64,000 nt of DNA from Caprella mutica (taxonomy: Eukaryota; Arthropoda; Malacostraca; Amphipoda; Caprellidae): the NCBI GenBank assembly GCA_947561585.1, contig CANNZV010000329.1:1-64000 (forward strand), written 5' to 3'. Both the position numbers and the translations under genes were made by a program. The first letter of the stretch is position 1. The number at the start of each line of letters is the position of its first letter. The notes beneath the pieces were generated by a model, which was not told the origin of the DNA, ran no database searches, and saw only the letters and a program-made list of their open reading frames with translations. This document shows, piece after piece, positions 22,701 to 28,737 of the stretch.

Positions 22701-25640
22701 TCTTTAATTTGATAATTGAAACTTTAATAGCAATTTATGTCTGAAATTATCTAAAGTTTCATTCTAATTTAAGCTGTTCAATTGCTATGCTTTGGTTTAA
22801 ATAATTCACTCTTGACCCTTTAGCGACCAGGTGGACACTTGTGTTTCCTTTCATATATTAGTCCCATGGGACCAACTAGCCATGTGTCCTCTTGACCTCT
22901 TCATTTTTTTTAATAATTAAAAAAAAAATTCTCATCAAATGATTTTTATGCATAACCTCATTGATATCTTAAATCAAAAAAAGTTATCAAATATTTTATT
23001 CAAAGTCAGAAAAACAAAAAATAGTGGCTCGCTAAAGGGTGTCCACAATATTCATTCTACCAATAAGATGTTATTTCTGTCTCAGGATGAAATTCGCAGA
23101 CGCATGAAAGAATCTGGACCTTCTTTGCCTCCTACCACTTATGAACCAACCAAACGACGGGTGAGTTACAGTTATTGACATGGCTGTCGGAGTCGGGTGT
23201 CGAAAATTTGTACCAACTCAGACTCTAAGCTATAGATATATGTCACATGAATTTGGAACCAGATCATCAAGTTAAATATCTTATAAGAACTAATAACTGC
23301 TCATATCTTTAAATTAAATCAACATTTATAGTCTAAACACTCAAATGACTCGATAATACTTATAAAATTACTATAAAACTGCTTGTCAGAGTCGTGGAGT
23401 CGATAAAATAAAAAATAAAGGAGTGTTGGAGTCATACCTACATTTTATTTACGTCTCCGCAGCCCTGTTTGTTGACATGTGATTAATGATAAATATGGGA
23501 ACTACTATGCTACGGTAATAGCTACAGGCTGTTGACTAGTTTGGTAGTTCTAGTTCCTCCTACTTTTTCCACGAGAATATAAGAAAAAAAAACGATAGAA
23601 TTATTATTTATTTCAGTTGGTATCCATGATACCTGCAAAAAAGGTAGGAGGAGGAAAAAGTAGGAGGAGCTTAGCACAAAGTCTGGTGGAATGACTTTTA
23701 AAAAACCTACGTGTGTACGGCCCTAGCTACCTAGCTAATTATACTTATTATTGGTAGCATTGGTGTACTGGCTAATTATAATTGGTGACATTGTTACAGA
23801 GTGCCGCCCCCCTTGTTCGTGAATGGGATTTGGTGAAGATGGGTGAAAGGTCCCCTGGAGAGAGAGAAAGGGACACAGATAGGAAGAGGGCCATGGACAG
23901 GGATGAACTCATGAGAGAGGAGGAGGAGATGTTCAGAAAGAAGAGGAGGGAGGAGTTCTCTGCTGACAGAGCTCCTAGACCTGCCAAAAGAGGTGTGATT
24001 TTGTATAACTCACTTCAAATTCAAATTAAATTCTGATTCCTATTAGCTGTACAAATAGAACTATAGAAACTGTAACTTATTTCGTACTATATTTATGATT
24101 TCTATTAATGTTGTTCCTTTCTCCATATATAACTTTTATAATTTAATAGAAAACTACATGCGACTTATAAATTCACATTTTTGAATGTTCTAAGGGTGAG
24201 TCTCGGATATTTTTTTTTCCTGTTTGTTTTCAAGGTGAAAATTTCTTAGAAAATGTGTGTCCCTCATATCAAATTGTATGTAAATTCTTTACAATGCAAC
24301 CAATATTCTTTAACCTCTTGGCTAACCTTTCGTCGTCGGACATATTAGTGTGTGCATCAGCCTATAGCTATCTATTACTATTAATGAAATAATTTCCCAC
24401 TGTTTTTTTTACAGAAACTATTATTTTCTTGCTAGCTTATACTGTTATATAAAGAATATTTAATTTATATTCTGAATCATTATCTATAACCCATATGAAT
24501 TTGTGTATTGTGTTTTCAGAGCGAGCCACTACTCCAGTACACAAACCACCACCCAAGACACTGGATGACCTCTTCAACAAAACGAAATCCAAGCCCTGCA
24601 TATACTGGCTGCCTCTTAACAACAAACAGGTCAGTCCTGTGAACTTTCATAGAGTTGTACATGATAACTCTATTTAACCCGTACACTGAGGTTGGCCTTA
24701 TATTGGGACAGCAATCTAGATACAGGCATTAAATATGATTTAATTTTAACTAAAATAATTGAATAATATAGGGTAAATTACGAATTATCGGTCAGTTTCA
24801 CATCTTTGGTCATATAAGAAAAATTATATTATAATTGTTTTTTTTTTATTTTAATTGTTATCCATGATACCTGCATGGATACCAATTAAAATAAAATAAC
24901 AATTATAAAATAGTTTCTTCTTATATGACCGAAGATGTGAAACTGACCGTTAATTCGTAATTTAGCCTACTGCCTTTTCAGCTAATATATCATCGAATAC
25001 TGAATTATTTCCTAGAAATGCTTCTAATGGTAGTAATTCTTGCTCAGATCGCGGAGAAAGAAGCTTTGCGTCGTAAACTAATGGTGGAGAATGAGAAAGT
25101 AGCAGCTGCTCTGAAAGTGAAGCAGGAAAAGGAAAGAGTGGAAAAGGAGAGAGAGAGGGAACAGCGAATCAAAGAACGGGAAAAGAGAGAAAAGGAAAGG
25201 GAAGAAAGGAGAGAGAAGGAAAGGGAGGAACGTCGTAAAAACAGGAAAAGTCGCAGTGGATCTCGCAAAAGATCTTCGAGAAGGTGAGGCATTTTTAACT
25301 TCTGTTCTTCATTTAATTGTTTTTATTCCTTCCAAACGAAAAACCCATATTTTCCAATCTCAATGTTGAAGGTATTATTAGAAAAAATGTAATTTAACGT
25401 TGTAAATGGTTATTTGAATTAGAATAACCAGTTACAACGTTAAATTAGATAGCTAGGTAGCTACTTTTTATATTTTTTTAATAGAATCCTATGATATATT
25501 CCTTTTACGTTGATATTTTAATATCATTCTTGAAAATAAGGACTATTTGTTGGGTACTCAATTTAAAGTTAATAAGAGTCCCTATACCTTATTTTTTGTT
25601 TCCCAGGCGGTCCTCTTCTCGACGCAGAAGCAGGTCTTAG
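4658..25640 (+). CDS. Acn: Acinus homologue, gene span (SAP, RRM and RSB motif)
   Basis: Homologue of Acinus, a nuclear SAP/RRM protein that forms the ASAP complex with RNPS1 and SAP18 at the exon junction complex and affects splicing. Deduced coding exons: 4658-4789, 5697-5762, 6875-6962, 7500-7693, [9237-15203], 16246-16488, 18297-18952, 19293-19363, 19771-20073, 20358-20437, 20782-20950, 21865-22076, 22554-22655, 23086-23160, 23800-23992, 24520-24629, 25048-25283, 25607-25640. All borders are GT/AG and all phases agree. Skipping the bracketed exon keeps frame and gives about 987 aa with SAP at the N terminus, RRM at about two thirds, then the RSB motif and an RS tail. Including it and using its stop gives about 2148 aa without RRM. 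An internal ATG at 16273 could start an Acinus-S-like form of about 818 aa. The family identity is firm; isoform use is inferred. Confidence 0.93.
4868..5110. repeat. CTACCT/AGGTAG-rich segment in Acn intron 1
   Basis: CCTACCTACCTACC at about 4902 is followed by many AGGTAG and CTACCT copies in both directions, with GTGCAGGTGTAGG facing CCTACCTGCACGG around 5045-5080. It can fold on itself. Function unknown. Confidence 0.5.
5697..5762 (+). CDS. Acn: Acn exon 2
   Basis: A 66-bp exon between TTTTTTCAG and GTGAGTT, phase 0 on both sides. It encodes [20 protein letters not shown] followed by PW. No domain. It is acidic and proline-containing, consistent with the linker after SAP. Confidence 0.8.
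6616..6768. mobile_element. Short inverted-repeat element in Acn intron 2
   Basis: Imperfect terminal inverted repeats of about 30 bp: GGTTATTGAAATCTTAAAG at the left faces CTTGAGATTTTAATAACC at the right, and TTGAAGGTATTT faces AAATACCTTCAA. No coding capacity. Probably a MITE of another family. Confidence 0.6.
6875..6962 (+). CDS. Acn: Acn exon 3
   Basis: An 88-bp exon between TGTTTCAG and GTGAGTC, entered in phase 0 and left in phase 1. It encodes a segment with [18 protein letters not shown]. The sequence looks conserved rather than low-complexity, which supports a real exon. Confidence 0.83.
7500..7693 (+). CDS. Acn: Acn exon 4 (basic linker)
   Basis: The 194-bp exon follows a strong CTCTCTTTCCAG acceptor and completes a codon from exon 3. 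It encodes a serine/proline-rich stretch and [12 protein letters not shown], a likely nuclear localisation or AT-hook-like signal. It ends GGCGGG|GTAAGTT in phase 0, so it can splice to either 9237 or 16246. Confidence 0.82.
7694..9236 (+). other. Acn intron 4, rich in TAGCTA
   Basis: No gene or element recognised. The palindromic hexamer TAGCTA recurs at far above chance (for example 7968-7973, 8102-8107, 8476-8487 twice, 8910-8915, 9071-9076) with unrelated flanks, as in the other Acn introns. Confidence 0.55.
9237..15203 (+). CDS. Acn: Acn giant exon with three coding minisatellites and own stop
   Basis: The acceptor TGCATTACAG precedes [12 protein letters not shown]. One uninterrupted frame of 1988 codons runs to TAA at 15201-15203. 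Content in order: lysine-rich [20 protein letters not shown]; acidic and basic mixed region; [14 protein letters not shown] helical repeats (10495-10975); basic [13 protein letters not shown]; Ser/Thr-rich region with ASTANIPA repeats (12277-12520); long Ser/Thr/Asn-rich disorder; [10 protein letters not shown] repeats (14382-14840); acidic tail ending [17 protein letters not shown]. No folded domain. Two phase-0 GT sites near the end, GAG|GTAGAG after 15170 and GAG|GTTCCT after 15194, could join it in frame to the exon at 16246, but both are weak donors. So it is either an alternative last exon or a weakly spliced internal one. Confidence 0.8.
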   Translation, partial: LKPTDAVEATVLDATIEPSFAQRPSRSSAQTARVLSRVSLEAEEEESSTSLNTLSQLYPDTKHHKHSKKKHKKKDKSSDKDYKVPSLKIKFGKEKKPKPSSLEKSSKLSAVAETHSDSFNSDINWPQSVSACSASPQNSEVSSSIQDGLDSALSPLLVRSPTGESEGSGRRHKSKSSTSLPLFVQPCQQSPDTSDSLHTFKVESIEPYLKQKLQKQLKCEVKVNLLRCEELDLKKKLHTSASESDDGESDGEGGSVKAEQGDYKEKDVPKLKIKDQKVLQHEEKKYSGIKKEPVSESLEGKLSKRENAKKSLKLEDAPCEGREQEECSRRKEESERLRLENEQDRLKQIEELNHMQMIQEEERLRQVEEQKRFKLIEEEKRLKQVEKEKRLKLIEEQKHLKQIEEEKRLKLIEDEKRLKLIEEEQKRLKLIEEEQKRLKLIEEEQRRLKLIEEEQRRLKLIEEEQKRLKLIEEEQKRLRQIEEEQKRLRQIEEEQKRLKQIEEEQKRLKQIEEEQKRLKQIEEEQKRLKQIEEEQKRLKQIEEEQKRLKQIEEEQERLKKIEDEQERLKKIEDEQKRLKQIEINEMETQQYLKVDPVLKPSNLEDDEWAEKSEYEDDSEDDYHESAGKSRNASEKMEKKVLQDRERKKARAELQRQREHELLMKCQELTKKLDKDKVIQSSTSRSFLTQLKAKPKRQRPSKKKNNVNQTPSVPLQNVGLDSASAKVTQSPSTAELIMSQVTCSLTEESAPQSYQPPSTVIRPLITSPTASESPSISTLELPPSDASSVLQPIFKSVDKSMLDLCSAVTETISETQSILRVRTDLDVEGTNLKESIQESEFIPVFIPKLLSKSADKSSKRIPPVEADLQLAKETTDATDFLVKELQESDSSYGTRRRSIDEMNPRSDSMSTNIYSGGITSPPRLLSPVRFTSPTRYSPMCSPPPSSSITTTADNAVAATNISMTRVSVSSTDTSASALPVSVSNTPMSRVSAAIIPNSSIDISVPTSTVNAYTQNIPASTANIRASTANIRASTANIRASTANIRASTANIPASTANIPASTANIPASTANIPASTANIPASTAHIPASTAHIPASTSICPSLASNTSGSIFNTTKSISNSVVSASNDSGQKSNTPSSSILSFSSEKTPEVISSSSVSSTTSLSSSENTSISSALDIRSATSSVLPLVSKAEIPCSPEDSVLENLPAKQQIDSSDSASSKLMNSIAHKLHLMAAQSAQARTLGTRRLSVSSDAKSQLSPPKIGSESENKLKLKPIGSLMNKVKDVEKPSVAVNQDKSANSDRSGGETLQTENALIKNLDSRPDENSRVISSNVGVHSTIESEVFYKNIRSVKSNPLNSICDGSRDAVFASKDKLHSQNSSSLDNSQKTIGINREVFLPSKSSLNLESSQAESVPISLPTCTNTPSTNFGKKDRPDFSESLLNICDETNSVSSSTSSSCSIDKTPTPNVPTPEINITSVSKSLTPKNSNTCTVEHRKSVTGFSVADLLKTDSKDSFGNSGGGSVFLSAKNIPLPDQTETLIDISKIPLPQTPIPVAKSTSTKSSDLSRKTEIQNTPPKYSALEPNKLMLVPSKCKLQLFTDSSSKPLAIKSLRILSSSESQKKVATTSTDEHRNILSSSSQSVELTSGVKVNEPHTDLVKLNSSEIKKELVPSNIDSKHVKDKILKSTNSICQLQEHATNDNKSKLLHLNIEENELFKMDTKNSELLKVDTKNSELLKVDTKNNELLKVDTKNNELLKVDTKNNELLKVDSKNSELLKVDTKNSELLKVDTKNSELLKVDTKNNELLKVDTKNSEILKVDTKNSELLKVDTKNSELLKVDTKNSELLKVDTKNSELLKVYTKNNELLKVDIGEEESEVSKLDINDSESLKVDLESSKLLKMDSKDNILVKVNQEDCELIKTNVRDCELSENDSRVSCIEEKGADENIMSRNFESQDENSSETEKQENSDVFDDSSSSDDEVEFSGSDEVP
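10495..10976 (+). repeat. Coding minisatellite, 30-bp unit
   Basis: About 16 units encoding [11 protein letters not shown] in the Acn giant exon. The 10-residue period with charged and leucine/isoleucine positions predicts a long single alpha helix or coiled coil. Early units have KLI, later ones KQI, so expansion happened in blocks. Confidence 0.95.
12277..12520 (+). repeat. Coding minisatellite, 24-bp unit
   Basis: About ten units encoding A-S-T-A-N-I-P/R-A (AHIPAST near the end). The R version clusters at the 5' end and the P version at the 3' end. Unstructured, Ser/Thr-rich, possibly phosphorylated or glycosylated. Confidence 0.95.
14382..14840 (+). repeat. Coding minisatellite, 30-bp unit
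   Basis: About 15 units encoding K-V-D-T-K-N-S/N-E-L-L. The S/N variants are interspersed, and GAC/GAT synonymous variants mark sub-blocks. Downstream the pattern decays into related but diverged decapeptides ([20 protein letters not shown]), which suggests an older array continuing to about 15000. Confidence 0.95.
15337..15670. mobile_element. Foldback element after the giant exon stop
   Basis: Inverted arms of about 105 bp: CAAAGATATTATAC, CTACAACAAGA, AATTTCTGTTTTAAAAAG, CCATCTGGATTT and AAACAACAACATTTGGT on the left reappear inverted on the right to GTATAATATCTTTG. The loop carries AATAAA at 15537-15542, the first canonical poly(A) signal I see downstream of the stop at 15203. No coding capacity. 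Confidence 0.8.
15671..16245 (+). other. Acn intron upstream of exon 16246
   Basis: AT-rich, with no gene and no recognisable element. TAGCTA occurs near 15883 and 16168. It ends in a good pyrimidine tract, CCTATTTTTTTCTAG. Confidence 0.5.
16246..16488 (+). CDS. Acn: Acn exon (RS-like), possible Acinus-S start
   Basis: 243-bp exon, phase 0 on both sides. It encodes [20 protein letters not shown] and then a Ser/Thr-rich and acidic stretch ending EEQFN before GTGAGTG. MGRTRRS at 16273 has a good start context and could begin a short isoform lacking SAP, comparable to Acinus-S of vertebrates. Confidence 0.82.
16737..17568. repeat. 43-bp minisatellite in an Acn intron
   Basis: About 19 units containing TAGCTAGGTAGTTATATTG, then TAATGTAGTATTGTATCACG. 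Most units are nearly identical; a few have TAGCTTGG or TATTATAATG. Each unit carries TAGCTA or TAGCTT, the hexamer enriched elsewhere in these introns. Confidence 0.95.
17632..18022 (+). mobile_element. Non-LTR retrotransposon or SINE fragment with target-site duplication
   Basis: The insert is flanked by identical 14-bp copies of ATGTAGATTGGGTG at 17618-17631 and 18023-18036. It ends with (TAA)n, about 26 bases, as expected for target-primed reverse transcription. Part of it (GGAGCGTACTTTCACTGT, CCCTCTTC) resembles 61364-61410, so it is a dispersed family. No reverse transcriptase motif is visible, so it is a 5'-truncated LINE end or a SINE. Confidence 0.82.
18297..18952 (+). CDS. Acn: Acn exon (Ser/Pro-rich, RS-like)
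   Basis: 656-bp exon between TTCTTCAG and GTGAATT, entered in phase 0 and left in phase 2. Serine-arginine/proline-rich with many SP and RS motifs ([30 protein letters not shown]), typical of disordered, phosphorylated Acinus linkers. It ends [14 protein letters not shown]. Confidence 0.87.
19293..19363 (+). CDS. Acn: Acn exon (acidic)
   Basis: 71-bp exon, phase 2 in and phase 1 out, encoding [20 protein letters not shown] and TRK. The acceptor is CTCTTTCAG and the donor GTGAATA. Confidence 0.82.
19771..20073 (+). CDS. Acn: Acn exon (coiled-coil-like)
   Basis: 303-bp exon, phase 1 in and out. It encodes [18 protein letters not shown], a hydrophobic stretch [16 protein letters not shown], and a charged helix [20 protein letters not shown]. 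The donor GTACTG is weaker than its neighbours. Confidence 0.82.
20358..20437 (+). CDS. Acn: Acn exon (acidic)
   Basis: 80-bp exon, phase 1 in and phase 0 out, encoding [20 protein letters not shown] and AQESMK. Acceptor CTTCTTCAG, donor GTATGTA. Confidence 0.8.
20782..20950 (+). CDS. Acn: Acn exon (RE/RD-rich)
   Basis: 169-bp exon, phase 0 in and phase 1 out. Arginine/glutamate/aspartate-rich ([20 protein letters not shown]), a nuclear-speckle type alternating-charge tract. It ends PPSKRSRDA before GTGAGTA. Confidence 0.83.
20996..21218. mobile_element. mariner-type MITE (CAGGGTGACCC ends)
   Basis: Inverted ends CAGGGTGACCCACAAAAAAG and, on the right, CTTTTTTGTGGGTCTCCCTG, with TA on both sides. 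End sequence and TA duplication match mariner elements. It is too short for a transposase. TAGCTCTTTATTAT occurs outside both ends (about 20981 and 21234), an unexplained direct repeat. Confidence 0.8.
21755..21778. other. 24-bp perfect palindrome upstream of the RRM exon
   Basis: Two inverted half-sites ATGTGACCCACC meet without a spacer, directly after a run of A. It lies 87 bp before the RRM exon. It could be a protein site, an RNA hairpin or the scar of an element. Confidence 0.6.
21865..22076 (+). CDS. Acn: Acn exon: RRM, first half
   Basis: 212-bp exon, phase 1 in and phase 0 out. It encodes the Acinus-type RRM: the lead [20 protein letters not shown] followed by [15 protein letters not shown] and [15 protein letters not shown]. 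In other species this RRM binds RNPS1 rather than acting as a classical RNA binder. This is the strongest evidence for gene identity. Confidence 0.93.
22554..22655 (+). CDS. Acn: Acn exon: RRM, second half
   Basis: 102-bp exon, phase 0, encoding [20 protein letters not shown] then [13 protein letters not shown]. It completes the RRM fold with the helix-2 and strand-4 regions. Acceptor CCTTTCTCAG, donor GTAGGAA. Confidence 0.93.
23086..23160 (+). CDS. Acn: Acn exon after RRM
   Basis: 75-bp exon, phase 0, encoding [20 protein letters not shown] and PTKRR, between CTGTCTCAG and GTGAGTT. Confidence 0.85.
23551..23724. mobile_element. MITE family B (PIF/Harbinger-like), left end lost
   Basis: The right arm reads AAAGTAGGAGGAGCTTAGCA and ends CGTGTGTACGGCCCT, matching the intact copy at 59738-60007. 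The left arm begins only at CCTCCTACTTTTTCCACGAG. The core GTTGGTATCCATGATACCTG is the one found in family A MITEs. Confidence 0.78.
23800..23992 (+). CDS. Acn: Acn exon (pre-RSB)
   Basis: 193-bp exon, phase 0 in and phase 1 out. It encodes [20 protein letters not shown] then an RE/RD-rich helix with [14 protein letters not shown]. The R-E-W-D stretch resembles the conserved segment that follows the RRM in Acinus proteins. Confidence 0.87.
24520..24629 (+). CDS. Acn: Acn exon: RSB motif
   Basis: 110-bp exon, phase 1 in and phase 0 out. It encodes [20 protein letters not shown] and [10 protein letters not shown], the RNPS1-SAP18 binding (RSB) motif, which folds with SAP18 and RNPS1 to build the ASAP complex. 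No key residue appears to be missing. Confidence 0.93.
24771..24967. mobile_element. MITE family A in an Acn intron
   Basis: GGGTAAATTACGAATTATCG at the left and an inverted arm with GACCGAAGATGTGAAACTGA at the right. The core is a shortened TATCCATGATACCTGCATGG. TA lies at both edges. Confidence 0.85.
25048..25283 (+). CDS. Acn: Acn exon: RE-rich helix and RS tail
   Basis: 236-bp exon, phase 0 in and phase 2 out. It encodes [20 protein letters not shown], a long alternating-charge helix, then [16 protein letters not shown]. Acceptor TTGCTCAG, donor GTGAGGC. Confidence 0.87.
25391..25449. repeat. Short hairpin in the last Acn intron
   Basis: TAATTTAACGTTGTAA faces TTACAACGTTAAATTA, and TGGTTATT faces AATAACCA, with a small loop. 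Nothing coding. Confidence 0.65.
25607..25640 (+). CDS. Acn: Acn last coding exon (RS tail, stop)
   Basis: After GTTTCCCAG, the AG carried from the previous exon plus G gives Arg, then [10 protein letters not shown] and TAG at 25638-25640. A short SR tail at the very C terminus is usual for Acinus. Confidence 0.87.
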
Positions 25641-26460
25641 ATCTCATCCTGCGATTGAGGACATCTCTTGCAACCTATAAAGGTTCTCTTGGAGCCCTCT
25701 AAAGGTTCTTGGAACCTCTTTAAAGATCTAGTAATGCAGTCACTAGAATAGGGCTTTAGTGTAGCATCTCTAACGGGGTTCACAATCTCCTTGTTAGGAT
25801 GGAGTAATCTCCTAAAAGATACATTGTTTGGTACAATAAGATGTGCACTGGTTGTAGCTATTTCATCTCCAACGTATATTGGGAGTTCTTTTTATTACCA
25901 GGTGTTGAGTTCTGTTAATTTAACCTGTGTAGGTAGCTATACTCAATGTTAAATATTAGCAGAGCACCTTTTTCATTTAGTTACTTTTTATGTTTATTCA
26001 AAAATAAGTTATCACTCTGTGGAAATAAACTCTTTAGTTTTGACTAGCTACTTTGAGAACACTCCGTTAGTAATTTAAAGTCGCTCCACTGTAAATAATA
26101 CCTAACCTGTAAGCCATGAAGGAGTATGTCGCTTGACGTGTGGTTTTCCTGTAATTTATACTTTTTCTCAATATATTGTATTTAGATGACACTGTAGTTT
26201 ATGGAGCAGATGTGTAAAGTTTCTGTTTTGTGTGATGTTTTGAAGAGGTGTTCAATATTGTACAGTGGACTTTACACACTTTATTTATTCAGAAAAATAC
26301 TATCTAGTACAGACAGAAAGGTTGCCTTTGATTATTATATCTCATCAAAATTACAAAAAAGAATACTTCAAGTACAACTTAAGGGGGTTACCCGCGTACA
26401 TGTTTAGTTGTTAATTATATATTGTAATGTTATGTACATTGTGACAAATTTTTGAATAAA
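25641..26460 (+). other. Acn 3' UTR with poly(A) signal
   Basis: Non-coding sequence from the stop to AATAAA at 26455-26460. AAATAAAC near 26022 is another candidate. TAGCTA still occurs near 25855, 25936 and 26044, then becomes rare. Confidence 0.6.
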
Positions 26461-26573
26461 GTACTACAACATTAGCAGTTTCTTACGGACGTGCTAGAGC
26501 GCATTTGTAATCAAATAAAAATATACGAGTCGTCTTTTTCCTATACCGTAATTATCCTTTATTCTTATTGGAA

Positions 26574-26730
26574 CACTTGGTAAGTGACTGCTTCACGGAG
26601 TAGCTTTTCTGCATCTATGAGCATTGTCATCGACGGTGGTAGGTGACTTTGTTCATGGAGCCACTTTCCTTTCTGACTGCTTCTTCTAGTCCCTTGTATT
26701 TAATTTCCTTTTGAAGTCAGCGAAATGGCC
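26574..26730. repeat. Interspersed repeat, copy 1
   Basis: Shares TTGGTAAG-GACTGC, GAGTAGCTTTTCTGCAT, TGAGCATTGTCAT, GGTGACTTTGTTCATGG and CACTTTCCTTTCTGACTGCT with 46776-46915. Probably a retroelement fragment; no coding signature recognised. Confidence 0.75.
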
Positions 26731-26988
26731 TTTGGTTTCGACAGACGTTAAACACCTATTAAATTAATCATATTGAAACTCATTAAAACAAAGAAGTCTG
26801 TTAAATAAATTTGATTTTAAAATCTAAATAATTTAGGATATTGATGAATGAGAAGCTTTCTCCTATTTATTGAATAAGCAGGTATGACATGTTTCTGTAG
26901 TTTAAATATCGAATCCTAGGATTTGTGTTTCAGGATTACTAATGGAGAAGTAAGGCTTAAAGCTAACATTTAAAGCACCCTATTACCT

Positions 26989-27357
26989 AGGGTAAGTTAC
27001 CAGTTATCGGACAGTAACACATTTTCGATCAAGTAAAGATATGCAATAGGGTAAATTACGAATTATCGGTCAGTTCCATATCTTCGGTCATATAAGAAAA
27101 AACTATATTACAATTATTATATAATTTTTATTTTAGTTGTGGTATCCATGATACCTGCAGGTATCATGGATACCAACTAAAATAATAATTGTAATATAGT
27201 ATTTTCTTATATGACCGAAGATATGAAACTGACCGATAATTCGTAATTTACCCTAGGTAATATTTTTAGTTTAATTACATGATGCCATTTAAAATAGTCT
27301 TATATTTTTACTTACATGATCGTAAATGTAAAATTGTCCGAAAACTCGAAATTTACC
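26989..27357. mobile_element. MITE family A, old copy split by a newer one
   Basis: The left arm GGGTAAGTTACCAGTTATCG (26989-27046) and right arm TTACATGATCGTAAATGT...AAATTTACCT (27300-27357) are inverted and diverged. Between them sits a complete young copy at 27049-27253 with TA on each side. Confidence 0.8.
27049..27253. mobile_element. MITE family A, young copy nested in an older one
   Basis: Almost perfectly palindromic, from GGGTAAATTACGAATTATCG to the inverted CGATAATTCGTAATTTACCC, with core GGTATCCATGATACCTGCAG. TA duplications at 27047-27048 and 27254-27255. Confidence 0.9.
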
Positions 27358-28022
27358 TAATAAACATATTGGCTGGAATTAAAGAAAGGGATGGTAAGAC
27401 TCTACTAGCTATAGGGTATTCAAATTAACAATATACATAGATTGTCTTGGCATTAGAACCTCTACAAATGAAGGTGGTTATCACAGAAAATTGAAATGTT
27501 AAAAAAGCTAATATTTACGCAGTAAATTAATGTTTAGGAAATGTGTTCTTTTGGGAAGAAATAGACTATTCACACAAATATCACTTAAATTAGCTTACAC
27601 TTTCTGATATATGGCAAGGGTTACTCTTAAAGTTAACATCTTGAAATGAAAGTGTTCTAAATTTTGGTGCATTAGAATTCTCGTAAAGATAATACATACT
27701 CTATTCTTTCAAAGAAATAGCATTAAATGTGATATATAAATTAGCAAGGTTAATGGTTCCTGTGGCTATTCAGCATTAGTCTAAATAGTCTCTAAGTAAT
27801 TACAATATAATCGTCAAATTTCTCCAAACTGAACAGTAACATATAACAATCAAATACTAGTATGTGTTTTCTAGCGATGGGTAGAAATCTGTTTCGAATT
27901 TAACACCTTGTGTTTCACATTGCTTCAAAATGTTGACTTTGGTATCGACAGATACAGGCACAGGCTGAATAAAGTAGTGACATGGAGTTACGTTCTAATT
28001 ACACGCAGTGGTTTCTTTAATA
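27358..28022. other. Intergenic stretch and minus-gene 3' flank
   Basis: AT-rich; no gene or element recognised. It should hold the 3' UTR of the minus-strand BTB gene, but I could not choose a poly(A) signal. Confidence 0.4.
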
Positions 28023-28737
28023 TTAATCATCAGAAATCACTTTCCGCTTTTTAGATGGTGGAGAGAGCTCTTCTTTTATCAAACTTTCCTCTGCATTTGG
28101 TATTTGATCAGAAATTTCATCCAAGCAGTTTTCTTCCGTTAACTGGTCCGTATGTTCAGGTTCTATAATTTCATCTTTCGCGGTAAATTCTTCATTTTCT
28201 TCCAAACTTTGTGAGTCCGGTATACCGTTTTCGACCGTTCCATTTGCAGTGTTTTCCAACGTTTTTTCGTTATCCTTGGTTTCAGCGTTTGTTTTCATTT
28301 TGCATGTTAGTGGCAGTGGGGATTCATTTTCTGTGGCGTTGTGTCCGTTGCTCAGTGTGTCAGTGTTATGAACGTATCCATTTTCGAAGAGGTTATTCCC
28401 TATGGTTTGCCGGGCGAAAGCCTCGATTCGTCTCTTTAGATGCTGCTGAATGTAGTACTGATATTGGGGTTGGAATAGAGTTGAAGGAAAAGAGTCTGCA
28501 TTAGGAATAGGTGGAACAGGTAACTGGGGAACTTCGGCTAACGTTGATGGATTTGACGGCATGTTTGTTGGAATTGGAATGGTAGGCTGAGGGCTTGATA
28601 AAGCTTGAATATCAGAAGATTTATTCGAAGAAGTTTTAGGTATTTGCGGAACGTTGTCACACAACGAATTGATCTCCAAAAGCTGTGCGGTCTTCATGAA
28701 AGATTGTAAATCGGAAGCATCTAACGTAGCCTCGCCT
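28023..28737 (-). CDS. Shared last exon: BTB end and disordered tail
   Basis: 715-bp exon, entered in phase 2. It encodes the end of the BTB fold (GEATLDASDLQSFMKTAQLL, EINSL), then a Pro/Asn/Ser-rich region, an acidic tract and the C-terminal basic motif SPPSKKRKVISDD, a likely nuclear localisation signal. Stop TAA at 28023-28025. It has no zinc finger, unlike the plus-strand paralogue. Confidence 0.87.

Noticed and set aside
22849..22866. Palindrome GTCCCATGGGAC as a regulatory site
   Set aside because: Only 12 bp, single occurrence, compatible with chance in 64 kb scanned by eye.
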